From contig JABZIP010000006.1 of the NCBI GenBank assembly GCA_015258265.1, positions 6,165 to 70,164 of the forward strand: 64,000 nt of DNA, written 5' to 3'. This stretch comes from Clostridiales bacterium. GTDB lineage: Bacteria > Bacillota > Clostridia > Peptostreptococcales > Anaerovoracaceae. A program made the position numbers and the translations under genes. This document shows, one piece after another, positions 25,161 through 34,322 of the stretch. The notes beneath the pieces are model-generated. The model ran no database searches. It had not been told where the DNA came from and saw nothing but the letters and a program-made list of their open reading frames with translations. Within the stretch, counting starts at the first letter, position 1, and each line of letters begins with the position of its first letter.

Positions 25161-26267
25161 TTATTCCTCCGAATACTCTACAATTTCCTGATAATCCTGC
25201 TCATCATCGCCCAACATCTCTTCGTAGCGCTTCCTACTCTTAATATCTATCTTCCAACCTGTGAGCTTAGCCGCAAGTCTTGCGTTTTGTCCTGCTCTAC
25301 CTATTGCCAGCGAAAGTTGCTCATCCGGCACCACTACCACTGCCGACTTTTCATCCATATCGAGTAGAACCTCCTCAACTGTCGCAGGGCTAAGCGCATT
25401 TCTGATAAGTACAGCAGGTTCTTCACTCCAAATTGAAATATCAATCTTTTCCCCGCTGATTTCATCTATTATAGCCTTTACACGAATACCTCTAGGGCCC
25501 ACACAAGCACCGATAGGATCAACATTCTCATCGTCAGTGTAGACTGCAATTTTAGTTCTGAATCCCGCATCACGCGCAATCGACATTATTTTCACCGTGC
25601 CGTCGGCAATCTCAGGCACTTCCAATTCAAACATCCTCTTAACGAAACATGGGTGCGATCTTGACAAATAAATTTGAGGTCCTTTACCTGTTCTTTTCAC
25701 ATCTACAAGATATGCTCTAATTCTTTGACCGACATAGTACTCTTCGCCCGGTATCCTTTCGATAGGAGGTATGATTCCTTCTGCCTGACCAACATCGACA
25801 AATGTAGTTTCGCCGCTTATCCTCGAAACTATGCCTACGATAAGCTCCCCGTTTTTGTCCGAATAGTCGGAATATATCTTTTGTTTTTCTGCATCGCGGA
25901 TTTTCTGTAACACTACTTGCTTTGCGGTTTGTGCAGCTATTCTTCCAAAATCTTTTGGAGTGATTTGATACTCAACCACATCGCCGATTTCGTAAGTTTC
26001 ATCGATTTTCTTCGCTTCTTCAAGCGAAATTTCACTCAGTTCGTCGAGCACTTCATCGACTATATCCCTTGTCATGTAAACATTTATATCGCCGGTTTCT
26101 TTATCTATGTGCACGCTTACATTATGAGTGCTGACATTTTGATTGTTTGCGTAATTTTTCTTATACGCAGATACCAAAGCAAGCTCAATCGCCTCTATCA
26201 AAACATCCTTTTGTATATCTCTTTCCAGCTCCAGCGTATTTATTGCTTCAATAAATTCACTATTCAT
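25161..26267 (-). CDS. nusA: Transcription termination/antitermination factor NusA
   Basis: NusA modulates pausing, termination and antitermination by RNA polymerase; 368 aa, typical for Bacillota, which lack the C-terminal acidic repeats. The N-terminal polymerase-binding domain occupies the first ~130 residues. The S1 domain follows (ELIVGIVSRISGETTFVDVGQAEGIIP), then two KH domains with DPIGACVGPRGIRVKAI and LSLAIGRAGQNARLAAKLTGW. It follows rimP by 10 bases and begins a run of closely spaced translation genes. Confidence 0.98.
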   Translation of the reverse strand: MNSEFIEAINTLELERDIQKDVLIEAIELALVSAYKKNYANNQNVSTHNVSVHIDKETGDINVYMTRDIVDEVLDELSEISLEEAKKIDETYEIGDVVEYQITPKDFGRIAAQTAKQVVLQKIRDAEKQKIYSDYSDKNGELIVGIVSRISGETTFVDVGQAEGIIPPIERIPGEEYYVGQRIRAYLVDVKRTGKGPQIYLSRSHPCFVKRMFELEVPEIADGTVKIMSIARDAGFRTKIAVYTDDENVDPIGACVGPRGIRVKAIIDEISGEKIDISIWSEEPAVLIRNALSPATVEEVLLDMDEKSAVVVVPDEQLSLAIGRAGQNARLAAKLTGWKIDIKSRKRYEEMLGDDEQDYQEIVEYSEE

Positions 26268-26277
26268 ATATTCCTCC

Positions 26278-26757
26278 TTAAAAAATCACCGTTAGGTTAA
26301 CTTTTGCTATATCTTTCATTGGAATTTTTATTTCAACGCCATTGTTTTCCAAATTTAAGTAGTCATCGTCTTTCGATACCAATGTCGCTGTTATTTCCTT
26401 TTGATTGTCAATTTTCTGATAGAGCTTTACGTCTACGGACTGACCTGCGTATTTTTCAAAGTCCTTATCTTTCTTGAGCTCTCTATCCATGCCCGGCGAA
26501 GATACTTCAAGATAATAATTTTGCTCTATCGGATCTTCCGCATCCAAAATATCACTAAGGTATCTGCTGACCAGCTCACAGTCATCCGTACTTATATATT
26601 GCTCTCCCGATTCATTTGGCAGTTTGTCTATTTGCACACGAAGAAAATAATCCCTGCCCTCCTTCACAAAGTCAACATCATAAAGCTCAAAGCCGTTCGT
26701 AGCAAGGAATTCATCGATTGCCTGCTCTACAAATTGTTTCACACCTTTTTTATTCAT
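26278..26757 (-). CDS. rimP: Ribosome maturation factor RimP
   Basis: Needed for 30S subunit maturation; 159 aa, normal length. Characteristic segments are FELYDVDFVKEGRDYFLRV, DDCELVSRYLSDILD and YYLEVSSPGMDRELKK. First gene of the operon rimP-nusA-rnpM-ylxQ-infB-rbfA/nrnA-truB-ribF. A promoter at 26840-26868 and a strong hairpin at 26782-26811 lie in front of it. Confidence 0.96.
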   Translation of the reverse strand: MNKKGVKQFVEQAIDEFLATNGFELYDVDFVKEGRDYFLRVQIDKLPNESGEQYISTDDCELVSRYLSDILDAEDPIEQNYYLEVSSPGMDRELKKDKDFEKYAGQSVDVKLYQKIDNQKEITATLVSKDDDYLNLENNGVEIKIPMKDIAKVNLTVIF

Positions 26758-26773
26758 TTTTACTTTTTCCCTT

Positions 26774-26811
26774 TACAAAACGAGAAGAGTGGCACCATCT
26801 CCACTCTTCTC
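26774..26811 (-). promoter_or_regulatory. Leader hairpin with U-rich tail in front of rimP (possible attenuator)
   Basis: On the minus strand an 11-bp perfect stem (26811-26801 with 26792-26782, GAGAAGAGTGG / CCACTCTTCTC) encloses an 8-base loop and is followed by GTTTTGT. It lies downstream of the predicted rimP promoter start and 24 bases before the rimP start codon, so it is in the operon leader. It could terminate read-through from ligA as well. NusA-dependent attenuation is plausible but not shown. Confidence 0.7.
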
Positions 26812-26839
26812 AATAAGATTCAATATTGATACTTTTTAA

Positions 26840-26868
26840 AGTATATCACATAAACTGCCAAAATGCAA
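26840..26868 (-). promoter_or_regulatory. Sigma-70-type promoter of the rimP-nusA-infB operon
   Basis: Minus strand TTGCAT (26868-26863), 17-base spacer, extended -10 TGATATACT with hexamer 26845-26840. The predicted start near 26833 gives a ~75-base leader that contains the hairpin. The rest of the 198-base gap up to ligA shows nothing else recognisable. Confidence 0.75.
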
Positions 26869-26955
26869 GCATTTTAGCAATTCGTTTTTCTAATTCCTGA
26901 TTTTTACTATTTCTGTAAATTTTGACCGTCCCTACTCTTTAACCATTCTAATATC

Positions 26956-28917
26956 TCACACGGATTTTTTTAAATATTGTGCAATAAAATCCTGCTCGCT
27001 AATAATCGGTACTCCGAGTTCCTTTGCTTTTTTATTTTTGGAAGATGTGGATTGTAAATCGTTGTTCACAAGACAAGTCGTATTTTTGCTTACAGAACCC
27101 GCCACCTTTCCTCCCAAATCTTCTATTTCAACCTTAAGCTCATCGCGATTGGCATAATGCTCAAGACTGCCCGTTATCACAAAAGTCTTGCCGCTCAAAG
27201 GCTCATCGGTCTTTTTCTCGCTTTTTTCTATATTTAACACCTCAAGAAGACTCTCCAGTTTTCGATTTTTGTCCTCGTCTGCAAAAAAATCAACCAGCGC
27301 CTGTGCCAAAACCTCGCCGACACCTTCTATCGCGCAAAATTCAGCAAAACTTGCCGCCCTTACACTTTGTATATCATCATCGAAATGTTTAGCTATACTC
27401 TTAGCATTTGAAACGCCTATCCCTTGTATTCCAAGAGCATAAAGCAGCCGAGATAAGCTCGTATTCGCGGCATTTTTCGTCGCATTTATGAGTTTCATAA
27501 ATGATTTTTCTCCGAACCCGTCCATGGCTACTATTTCCGATTTATAGCGTTCAAGTTTAAATAAATCCGCAAATTCTTTAATGTAACCGTTATCCACGAA
27601 TTTCTCCAAACTCGCTTCTGAAAGTCCCTCAACATTCATAGCATTTCTGGATACGAAATGTGTAAATGACTTTATTTGCTTCGCCGGACATTGCTCATTT
27701 TTGCAGACAAGCACCGATACATCTCTGTCTTTTCTAAGTTCTACATTTTTATTGCAAACCGGACAGACCGTCGGCAGCTCAAGATTATCTGACTTCGTAA
27801 TATTTTCAGCTATTTGAGGTATAATCATATTCGCTTTATAAACGCAAATTTCATCTCCTATACCCAGCTTTAATTCACGCACAATACTGACATTGTGCAC
27901 ACTCGCACGACTAACCGTCGTACCTTCAAGCTCTACGGGTTCAAAAACCGCAATCGGATTCAAAAGTCCCGTTCTCGATGCAGACCATTGCACCTGCTTC
28001 AATGTCGTCTTAGCAAGTTCATCCTGCCACTTAAATGCCATTGAATCTTTTGGATATTTATCGGTTTTACCAAGGCTTTCCCCATACTCAATATCATCTA
28101 TACGAATTACAAGTCCGTCGGTTGGAAAATCGTTTTGCGGAATTGAAAGTTCAAATTCTTTTACATCACTTTCGATGCTTTCGGCATTGGTGAGTTTGTA
28201 TCCAACCACAGCAAAACCAAGCGATTTTAAAAACTCAAGTTCTTCGCTGTGCAGCTTGAATTCCTTGTCCTGAACTTGAGATACTGAAAACGCGTAAAAT
28301 TCAACACCTCTTTTTTTTGTAATGCCGCTATCAAGTTGCCGAACACTTCCGCTGCACAAATTTCTAGGATTCTTGTACTTGAGCGCAACATCCTCTATCT
28401 CCGCATTTATTTTTTCAAATTGCGAATAAGTGATAATCGCTTCACCTCTAACTACCAATTTGCCCTCGAATGGGATTTGAAGCGGTAAATTTGCAAACAT
28501 TTTCGCATTGTCTGTAACAAGTTCACCAATTTGCCCGTTGCCACGTGTTACCGCCTGCGCGAGCTTGCCGTCCTCGTATGTGAGCACAATCGTAAGCCCG
28601 TCCAGCTTCCAAGAGAGGACGGCACTTGCGGATTTCAGGAAATCCGCAAGCTCCGAGATTTGCTTAGTCTTCGCAAGCGACAGCATCGGCGTTTCGTGTG
28701 CAAATCTCGGGAGCTCGCGCGCCAAAGCCCCTCCAACTTTCTGCGTCGGACTTGCCGACAACACTATGCCTGTTCGCTTCTCAAGCTCTGCCAGTTCATC
28801 CTCCAGCTTGTCGTATTCAAAATTGCTCATTATCTCCTCGTTTTGAACATAGTAAGCAAAACTTGCTTCATTCAAAATCGCAATAAGCTCTTTAATTCTT
28901 TCGATTTCTTTACTCAT
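26956..28917 (-). CDS. ligA: NAD-dependent DNA ligase
   Basis: Seals nicks in DNA using NAD+; 653 aa. The adenylation domain shows the nucleophile in SWKLDGLTIVL (KxDG motif, near residue 103), with LSWK in place of the more usual EPKID context. An OB-fold, a four-cysteine zinc finger (CPVCNKNV ... CKNEQCPAKQ) and helix-hairpin-helix repeats (LYALGIQGIGVSNAKSI; IEGVGEVLAQAL) follow. A C-terminal BRCT domain starts at SGKTFVITGSL. The start is one base after the pcrA stop, so the pair is co-translated. Confidence 0.96.
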   Translation of the reverse strand: MSKEIERIKELIAILNEASFAYYVQNEEIMSNFEYDKLEDELAELEKRTGIVLSASPTQKVGGALARELPRFAHETPMLSLAKTKQISELADFLKSASAVLSWKLDGLTIVLTYEDGKLAQAVTRGNGQIGELVTDNAKMFANLPLQIPFEGKLVVRGEAIITYSQFEKINAEIEDVALKYKNPRNLCSGSVRQLDSGITKKRGVEFYAFSVSQVQDKEFKLHSEELEFLKSLGFAVVGYKLTNAESIESDVKEFELSIPQNDFPTDGLVIRIDDIEYGESLGKTDKYPKDSMAFKWQDELAKTTLKQVQWSASRTGLLNPIAVFEPVELEGTTVSRASVHNVSIVRELKLGIGDEICVYKANMIIPQIAENITKSDNLELPTVCPVCNKNVELRKDRDVSVLVCKNEQCPAKQIKSFTHFVSRNAMNVEGLSEASLEKFVDNGYIKEFADLFKLERYKSEIVAMDGFGEKSFMKLINATKNAANTSLSRLLYALGIQGIGVSNAKSIAKHFDDDIQSVRAASFAEFCAIEGVGEVLAQALVDFFADEDKNRKLESLLEVLNIEKSEKKTDEPLSGKTFVITGSLEHYANRDELKVEIEDLGGKVAGSVSKNTTCLVNNDLQSTSSKNKKAKELGVPIISEQDFIAQYLKKSV

Positions 28918-28918
28918 A

Positions 28919-31171
28919 TCATCCTATTATTTCGAGTGGCGCGTTAATTTTTCCCAATTTTTTTAACCCTTCGCTGTCGAACATTACGCTCATAATTTTA
29001 TCGTTCATATCCATTATCAGTCCTTCTCCGAATTTCGCATGACGAACACGCATACCCACATCAAAACTCGCAATATCGTCAGCATCGTTAATCGAAAACG
29101 GAAGGTCAACATTTTCTTGCGAAAACCCGTCATTTCCGCCCATTTTCCAGCTGTTTCCAATTATAGACTTTTTCTTTCTGCTTGCATTTTTGAAAACAGT
29201 ACTATACTTTGCATTTTGTTCATATAGCGCCTGTTGTTCCTTTAAATATTCAGCATCGTCCATAAGCAAATCCCTATTTATCTCATTTATAAAACAAGAT
29301 TCTATCGTTCTGTTGGTTTTTCCATATATGGTCCTCTTTTCCGCACTGGTCAAAAACAGCTTTTCCTTTGCCCTTGTCATACCTACATAGCAAAGTCTGC
29401 GTTCTTCTTCCAACTTGCTGTTTTGCGCCAAGCTCTGCCTGCTAGGGAAGACCTCATCTTCCATTCCCGGCATAAACACAATCGGAAATTCCAACCCTTT
29501 AGCACTATGGAGAGTCATCAAAACAACAGCATCCTCATCTTCATCGTGATTATCCACATCTGAAAGAAGTGCAAGCTGCGCCATAAACTCATCCAAATTC
29601 ATATCGGGGTTTAGTGTAGCGTATTCCATTATTACCGATTTAAATTCCATTAAATTGTCGATTCTGGATGCCGCTTCCATAGTTTTGGCATCTTGAAGCA
29701 TCTTGATGTATCCGCTTTCCTCCAATATTCCCTCGTAAATTTCCTGCACGGTATAGTCGTTATAATTACGATATTTGTTTACCATTGCGACAAACTCCTG
29801 TCCGCCCTCTTGAGATTTTACAGTAAGGCATGAAAGCCCTTCCTCCGTAGCAAGCGCTTCTATCAAGTTAATGCCTTTTTCATTTGCAACATCTCTCAGT
29901 TTATCCAAGCTCTTATCCCCGATACCGCGCTTAGGTTCGTTTATTACACGCAAAAACGCCACCTCATCATCCAAGTTGACGAGCAATCGCATATATGACA
30001 AAATGTCTTTTATTTCTTTTCTGTCGTAATATCTAAGACCGCCCAAAACTCGATAAGGAATATTTCGCGCCATAAAAGCATCTTCAAATATTCTCGATTG
30101 TGCATTTTGTCTATATAGTATAGCTACTTCGTTGTAATTTCTGCCGTCCTCTACAAACTTTTCAATTTTTTTTGCTATATAATTCGCTTCGTCCCGCTCG
30201 CTGGCAGTTCTGCACTTCGTAATCTTTTCACCTTTTTCCTGATCCGTCCAAAGTTTTTTATTTTTACGCTGTAAATTGTGAACAACAACACTGTGCGCCG
30301 CTTCCAATATATTTGCTTTTGATCTGTAATTTTGCTCCAGTTTAATAACTTTCGTATTTTCGAAATCTTTTTCAAAATCCAAGATATTTCTTATATCCGC
30401 TCCACGCCACTGGTATATGCACTGATCATCATCTCCAACTACGCAGATGTTGTTATTCGGCTCGGAAAGCAAACGAATCAATTTGTACTGCAAATAGTTC
30501 GTATCTTGATATTCGTCTACCATTATATACTTGAAGCGATTTCTATATTCTTCCAGTACATCCGGATTCTCTTCGAGCAATCGAACTGTATTTGCTATCA
30601 AATCATCAAAATCCATAGCATCGTTTTTCAGCAGTTCCTTACTATACGCTTCGTAAATTTCCGCAACTTTTTCCAGCCTAAAATCTGCTGCGCAATTTTT
30701 CTTATATTCCTCCACACTTATCTGATTTTCCTTGTTTTTGCTTATCACAGATAACAAGTAACTTGGTGTAAACACTTTATCATCTATGTTTATTTTTTTC
30801 ATGCACGCTTTCATGACAGTTTTTTGATCGGTCGGATCGTATATCACAAAATTCTTGCTATATCCAAGTTTTTCCGCATGAACACGAAGTATTCTAAGAC
30901 AAGCGGAATGGAATGTTAACACCCAAAGCGCCGAATGCGCACCGATGAGTGCTTCGATTCTGTCCCGCATCTCGCGCGCAGCTTTATTCGTAAATGTAAC
31001 CGCAAGTATATTGTATGCGCTTACATTCTCATTTTCTATAAGGTGCGCAATTCTTTTGGTCATAGTGCTTGTTTTGCCGCTCCCCGCTCCCGCTAAAATC
31101 AAAAGCGGGCCGTCCTTATGTACCGCCGCTTCTTTCTGCTTATCATTTAATTTATCAAAAAAATTTATCAT
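28919..31171 (-). CDS. pcrA: ATP-dependent DNA helicase PcrA/UvrD
   Basis: Superfamily 1A 3'-5' helicase for repair and plasmid or replication restart; 750 aa. Motif I LAGAGSGKTSTM is near residue 28, motif II VDEYQDTNYLQYKLI near 222, then VGDDDQCIYQWRGAD and LEQNYRS. The C-terminal part has VVLMTLHSAKGLEFPIVFMPGMEDEVFPS and YVGMTRAKEKLFL. The last ~60 residues (VRHAKFGEGLI) form the PcrA-type Tudor-like polymerase-binding domain. It pairs with ligA, as in Bacillus. Confidence 0.98.
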   Translation of the reverse strand: MINFFDKLNDKQKEAAVHKDGPLLILAGAGSGKTSTMTKRIAHLIENENVSAYNILAVTFTNKAAREMRDRIEALIGAHSALWVLTFHSACLRILRVHAEKLGYSKNFVIYDPTDQKTVMKACMKKINIDDKVFTPSYLLSVISKNKENQISVEEYKKNCAADFRLEKVAEIYEAYSKELLKNDAMDFDDLIANTVRLLEENPDVLEEYRNRFKYIMVDEYQDTNYLQYKLIRLLSEPNNNICVVGDDDQCIYQWRGADIRNILDFEKDFENTKVIKLEQNYRSKANILEAAHSVVVHNLQRKNKKLWTDQEKGEKITKCRTASERDEANYIAKKIEKFVEDGRNYNEVAILYRQNAQSRIFEDAFMARNIPYRVLGGLRYYDRKEIKDILSYMRLLVNLDDEVAFLRVINEPKRGIGDKSLDKLRDVANEKGINLIEALATEEGLSCLTVKSQEGGQEFVAMVNKYRNYNDYTVQEIYEGILEESGYIKMLQDAKTMEAASRIDNLMEFKSVIMEYATLNPDMNLDEFMAQLALLSDVDNHDEDEDAVVLMTLHSAKGLEFPIVFMPGMEDEVFPSRQSLAQNSKLEEERRLCYVGMTRAKEKLFLTSAEKRTIYGKTNRTIESCFINEINRDLLMDDAEYLKEQQALYEQNAKYSTVFKNASRKKKSIIGNSWKMGGNDGFSQENVDLPFSINDADDIASFDVGMRVRHAKFGEGLIMDMNDKIMSVMFDSEGLKKLGKINAPLEIIG

Positions 31172-31213
31172 TACTGTCTCCTATGAGTCAACTGAATCTT
31201 TATCTACATATAT

Positions 31214-31243
31214 ATGATACCATATTTATTCAAACAGTGTCTA
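31214..31243 (-). promoter_or_regulatory. Probable promoter of pcrA-ligA
   Basis: Minus strand TAGACA (31243-31238), 18-base spacer, TATCAT (31219-31214), in the 84-base gap between the toxin gene and pcrA. The -35 has one mismatch to consensus. Confidence 0.55.
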
Positions 31244-31255
31244 TTTTTTTATCAC

Positions 31256-31588
31256 TTATTCAAAAGTTATATTTTCTCTTAACTCATTTTCAATATTTAC
31301 TTTTCCATAGATAATTCGATATATCTTTACAAGTTTATGTTCTTCATCAGGTACATAGAATACCAAATAATTATCTACAGATAAAAATCTAAGTCCCAAC
31401 AATTTCCAATTCTCTTGTTCACATAGCCGGCATCTCATTGGCATTTCATCAAGAGTTTTGATAGATGCAAGTATTTTATTTGATAATTTTTCTGCGCTGC
31501 CCGGCGCAAACAATTCCTCCCTAATATACCTCATAATGCAAATCAAATCTTTTTTTGCATTGTAGGAAAATATTATTTTGTATTTCAT
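31256..31588 (-). CDS. RelE/ParE-family toxin
   Basis: 110-aa protein with the RelE/ParE toxin pattern: MKYKIIFSYNAKKDLICIMRYI at the N-terminus, then LLGLRFLSVDNYLVFYVPDEE and VKIYRIIYGKVNIE at the C-terminus, the usual positions of the conserved basic and aromatic residues. Family members cleave mRNA in ribosomes (RelE) or poison gyrase (ParE); which applies is not clear. Its start overlaps the antitoxin stop by 4 bases, the normal arrangement for such pairs. Confidence 0.85.
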   Translation of the reverse strand: MKYKIIFSYNAKKDLICIMRYIREELFAPGSAEKLSNKILASIKTLDEMPMRCRLCEQENWKLLGLRFLSVDNYLVFYVPDEEHKLVKIYRIIYGKVNIENELRENITFE

Positions 31589-31890
31589 ATTCCAAACTCT
31601 CGTTTTAACTCATTTTCGACTTCCTCGATGCTATAAAATTTTTCATTTTGAAAATCATTGTGTGCTTTTAGCATTTCCGTATCAAATTCTTCTGATGTTA
31701 AATCTGACAAAACAAGAGGGTTTTTATTGGGTATTTTTACATCAAATGGTAATCCGTTTAGCATAACTATCTGTCTTAAAAATATCGAAACTGCATTAGA
31801 CATAGGTATTCCTAATTTCTCAAGCACAGCCTCAGCCTGATTTTTGATATTTGGTTCAACTCTTACATATATACTTGATGTCCTTGCCAT
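31585..31890 (-). CDS. RelB/DinJ-family antitoxin
   Basis: About 101 aa with the RelB/DinJ signature: ARTSSIYVRVEPNIKNQAEAVLEKLGIPMSNAVSIFLRQIV, a ribbon-helix-helix DNA-binding N-terminus that also serves autorepression. The C-terminal part (PLVLSDLTSEEF... ) would neutralise the toxin. ATG at 31890 is preferred to GTG at 31899 because AAGGAAG has better spacing to it. It precedes and overlaps the toxin gene, and has its own promoter at 31914-31942. Confidence 0.87.
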   Translation of the reverse strand: MARTSSIYVRVEPNIKNQAEAVLEKLGIPMSNAVSIFLRQIVMLNGLPFDVKIPNKNPLVLSDLTSEEFDTEMLKAHNDFQNEKFYSIEEVENELKREFGI

Positions 31891-31913
31891 ATTTATCACT
31901 TCCTTTCTTTCAA

Positions 31914-31942
31914 ATTATATCACGAAAGATTGCGACTAGCAA
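31914..31942 (-). promoter_or_regulatory. Promoter of the toxin-antitoxin operon
   Basis: Minus strand TTGCTA (31942-31937), 17-base spacer, extended -10 TGATATAAT with hexamer 31919-31914. An imperfect CAATA...TATTG repeat lies just upstream and could be the antitoxin operator; this is speculative. Confidence 0.65.
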
Positions 31943-32026
31943 TACATTTAACTGCATATTGTTGCACAAAGTCTTAGTTGTCAAGACATATGTTACATAT
32001 AGTATTTTTTGCTTTCCAAAATTATA

Positions 32027-32056
32027 TTGACAACTCCCCCTTTTTTTAATTACAAT
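32027..32056 (+). promoter_or_regulatory. Sigma-70-type promoter of alaX-phzF
   Basis: Plus strand TTGACA (32027-32032), 18-base spacer with a C5T7 run, TACAAT (32051-32056). The start would be near 32063, ~30 bases before the AlaX start codon, which is preceded by AGAGGAG. Confidence 0.75.
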
Positions 32057-32094
32057 GTAACTGATTTGAGGAATAACTATACAGAGGAGCGGAT

Positions 32095-33384
32095 ATGCGA
32101 ACAAAGAAACTTTTTAAATACGACCGTTACTTGAAAGAATGTGCATCTACAATTTTAAATATTCTTTCTACTCAAGTGAAAGGTCAAGCTGATTTAATCC
32201 TTGACCAAACCGTCTTTTTCCCTACCGGAGGAGGTCAGAGCTGCGATACGGGCATTATCGCCAATTTAACTGTAATAGATGTATTTGAAGAAAATGGAAT
32301 AGTTCATCACATAGTCGAATATGAAAGCGAAGAAAGTTTTCCTGCAAAAAACAGTACCGTAGACTGTGCGATTAACTGGGGCGTAAGATTTTTAAATATG
32401 CAAAGGCACTGTGGAGAACATATTCTTTCCGGAATTTTCGATAGAGAGTTTGGAGGTGTCAATAGGGGCTTTCATATGGGTAACGATTATATGACTATCG
32501 ACATATCTCTTGAAAAAAATCCCGAAATAACTGAAATCACACCTCTTATGCTTGATCGTGCGGAGTTTTTGGCGAACGAAGTTATATGGGAAAACTTGCC
32601 GGTTATCGTGCGGCACTTCAAGACAAAAGCGGAAGCCGAAAATTTGCCTCTGCGAAAGCCTCTTACCATTGAAAATGATATCTCTATCGTATGCGTCGGA
32701 AATATTGAAAATCCGTCGGATTGTGTAGCTTGTTGCGGCACTCATCCACTGAGCGCAGGTAACGTAGGCGTCATCAAAATATACAAAATGGAGCCTAACA
32801 AAGGTATGTTTAGAATATACTTCGACGCAGGAAAAAAAGCTCTGCAAAACTATGCTTTTAAGCACGAAATCGTCGCTGACCTTTGCAAAAGATTTTCCGC
32901 AAAAGAAGACACTTTAATAGAAAAGCTCGATATTTATGATGAAAAAAACAACGCTGTCAAAGATGAACTGTTCCATGCGAAAAAATCAATAGAGGAATTA
33001 CTATTTTCAAAGTTTTTCGATTCTCTTGGCGCATTTCAAGGCAAAGATAAAGATAAGGATATGTTACTCTTTGAAAATCGTATTTCAACGCTGACCAGAT
33101 CCGATTTTGAAGCTGTAAACAAGCATTTGATGCAGCTTTCCGCAAACGGAAAATCAAAGCAATATTTCTTTGTAGTTTATTGCCTTGATACGCCGGATTT
33201 ATTCCTGCTTTCTTCCGGACATACAGATTGCAGCTCGTTTAAATCCGAACTAACCGCAATCGGTTCAAAAGGCGGTGGCGGTAAATACTTTGCAGGCTTC
33301 AAATTTGAAAGTCGCGAAGCCCTCACAAAAGCTATTGATTATTTAAAGAAAGAAAGGACATATTATGAAATTCCAAATTGTTGA
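32095..33384 (+). CDS. Alanyl-tRNA editing protein, AlaX long form
   Basis: Free-standing editing protein that hydrolyses Ser- or Gly-tRNA(Ala); 429 aa, consistent with the long AlaX form. It aligns with the editing half of AlaRS: FFPTGGGQSCDTG near residue 41, then the zinc-binding HxxxH in QRHCGEHILSGIF (His105, His109) and the second pair in CVACCGTHP. The C-terminal ~150 residues include a Gly-rich GSKGGGGKYFAGF like the AlaRS C-Ala domain. The gene is one of only three on the plus strand and overlaps phzF by 20 bases. Confidence 0.9.
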   Translation: MRTKKLFKYDRYLKECASTILNILSTQVKGQADLILDQTVFFPTGGGQSCDTGIIANLTVIDVFEENGIVHHIVEYESEESFPAKNSTVDCAINWGVRFLNMQRHCGEHILSGIFDREFGGVNRGFHMGNDYMTIDISLEKNPEITEITPLMLDRAEFLANEVIWENLPVIVRHFKTKAEAENLPLRKPLTIENDISIVCVGNIENPSDCVACCGTHPLSAGNVGVIKIYKMEPNKGMFRIYFDAGKKALQNYAFKHEIVADLCKRFSAKEDTLIEKLDIYDEKNNAVKDELFHAKKSIEELLFSKFFDSLGAFQGKDKDKDMLLFENRISTLTRSDFEAVNKHLMQLSANGKSKQYFFVVYCLDTPDLFLLSSGHTDCSSFKSELTAIGSKGGGGKYFAGFKFESREALTKAIDYLKKERTYYEIPNC

Positions 33385-34234
33385 TGCGTTTAGCGAAAAT
33401 TTATTCGGCGGAAATCCCGCCGGTGTAGTTCTCCTTGATGAAGATCAAGATTTTCCAAGCGATGAAATCATGGTAAAAACCGCAGCGGAGCTGCGTTACT
33501 CGGAAACTGCATTTATTAAGGTTCTTGAAAACAGCAAGTTTCATATCCGTTATTTCACACCCGCAGCAGAAGTGGATTTATGCGGACATGCTACCATAGG
33601 CAGCTTTGCCGCTCTTAAAAATTGGTCTTTAGTGAAAGACGGTGAAACATATACAATCATCACACTCGCAGGAGAGCTTACTATTACCATACAAAATGGC
33701 ACTATTTTCATGCAAATGGGTAAAGCTGAAATTCTCAAAACACTAAACAACCAAGCTGAAATAGATAGAATTGCGAAAATACTCGGTATTGATGCCAAAG
33801 ACATAGTATTACCTATAAATATCGTATCCACCGGACTGCCAGACATAATGCTCGAAGTTTCCTCGCTTGATGTTTTGAACAGTATCAAGCCGGATTTTCC
33901 CGCACTTGCGAAGATTTCCGAAGAATACGAAGTTACAGGCCTTCATACTGCATACTTCCAAGGCGATGACGCTTTAACAGCGCACTGCAGAAATTTTGCT
34001 CCACTGTACGATATTGACGAAGAAGCCGCGACCGGTACTGCAAGCGGTGCAATTACATACCATTTTTATTCCGAAGGCAAAATAAAAGAAGGTGCTGAAA
34101 ATGTATTTATTCAAGGCGAATCAATGAATCGCCCCTCCAAAATCGTAAGCACGCTCACAAACAAAAATGGCGAGGTGGAAATCAAAATAGGCGGTTTTGG
34201 TAAAGTCCTTGCAAGCGGTGAAATTTACATTTAG
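33365..34234 (+). CDS. PhzF-family isomerase/epimerase
   Basis: 289 aa, of the PhzF fold related to diaminopimelate epimerase. The N-terminus FQIVDAFSENLFGGNPAGVVLL and the catalytic Glu in RYSETAF (Glu47) fit the family, as does DLCGHATIGSFAAL. EEAATGTASGAITYHF is the second conserved block. Physiological substrates of most members are unknown, and phenazine synthesis genes are absent here. AAAGGAC precedes the ATG within the end of alaX. A terminator follows at 34267-34298. Confidence 0.9.
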   Translation: MKFQIVDAFSENLFGGNPAGVVLLDEDQDFPSDEIMVKTAAELRYSETAFIKVLENSKFHIRYFTPAAEVDLCGHATIGSFAALKNWSLVKDGETYTIITLAGELTITIQNGTIFMQMGKAEILKTLNNQAEIDRIAKILGIDAKDIVLPINIVSTGLPDIMLEVSSLDVLNSIKPDFPALAKISEEYEVTGLHTAYFQGDDALTAHCRNFAPLYDIDEEAATGTASGAITYHFYSEGKIKEGAENVFIQGESMNRPSKIVSTLTNKNGEVEIKIGGFGKVLASGEIYI

Positions 34235-34266
34235 TTAGCGAAAAGCCTTATGTTCTCAAATACGAC

Positions 34267-34298
34267 AAAAGTCCTACACACATTCGTGCAGGACTTTT
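34267..34298. terminator. Bidirectional terminator between phzF and atoA
   Basis: AAAAGTCCT (34267-34275) pairs with AGGACTTTT (34290-34298), with a further CAC/GTG pairing inside the loop. Flanking A and T runs make it usable from both sides, which suits the convergent genes. Confidence 0.8.
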
Positions 34299-34322
34299 AA
34301 ATTTCTTAAATTGATGTTTGTT

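Noticed and set aside
31937..31972. CAATA...TATTG repeat as a defined antitoxin operator
   Set aside because: Arms are only five bases in AT-rich DNA; kept as a remark with the promoter.
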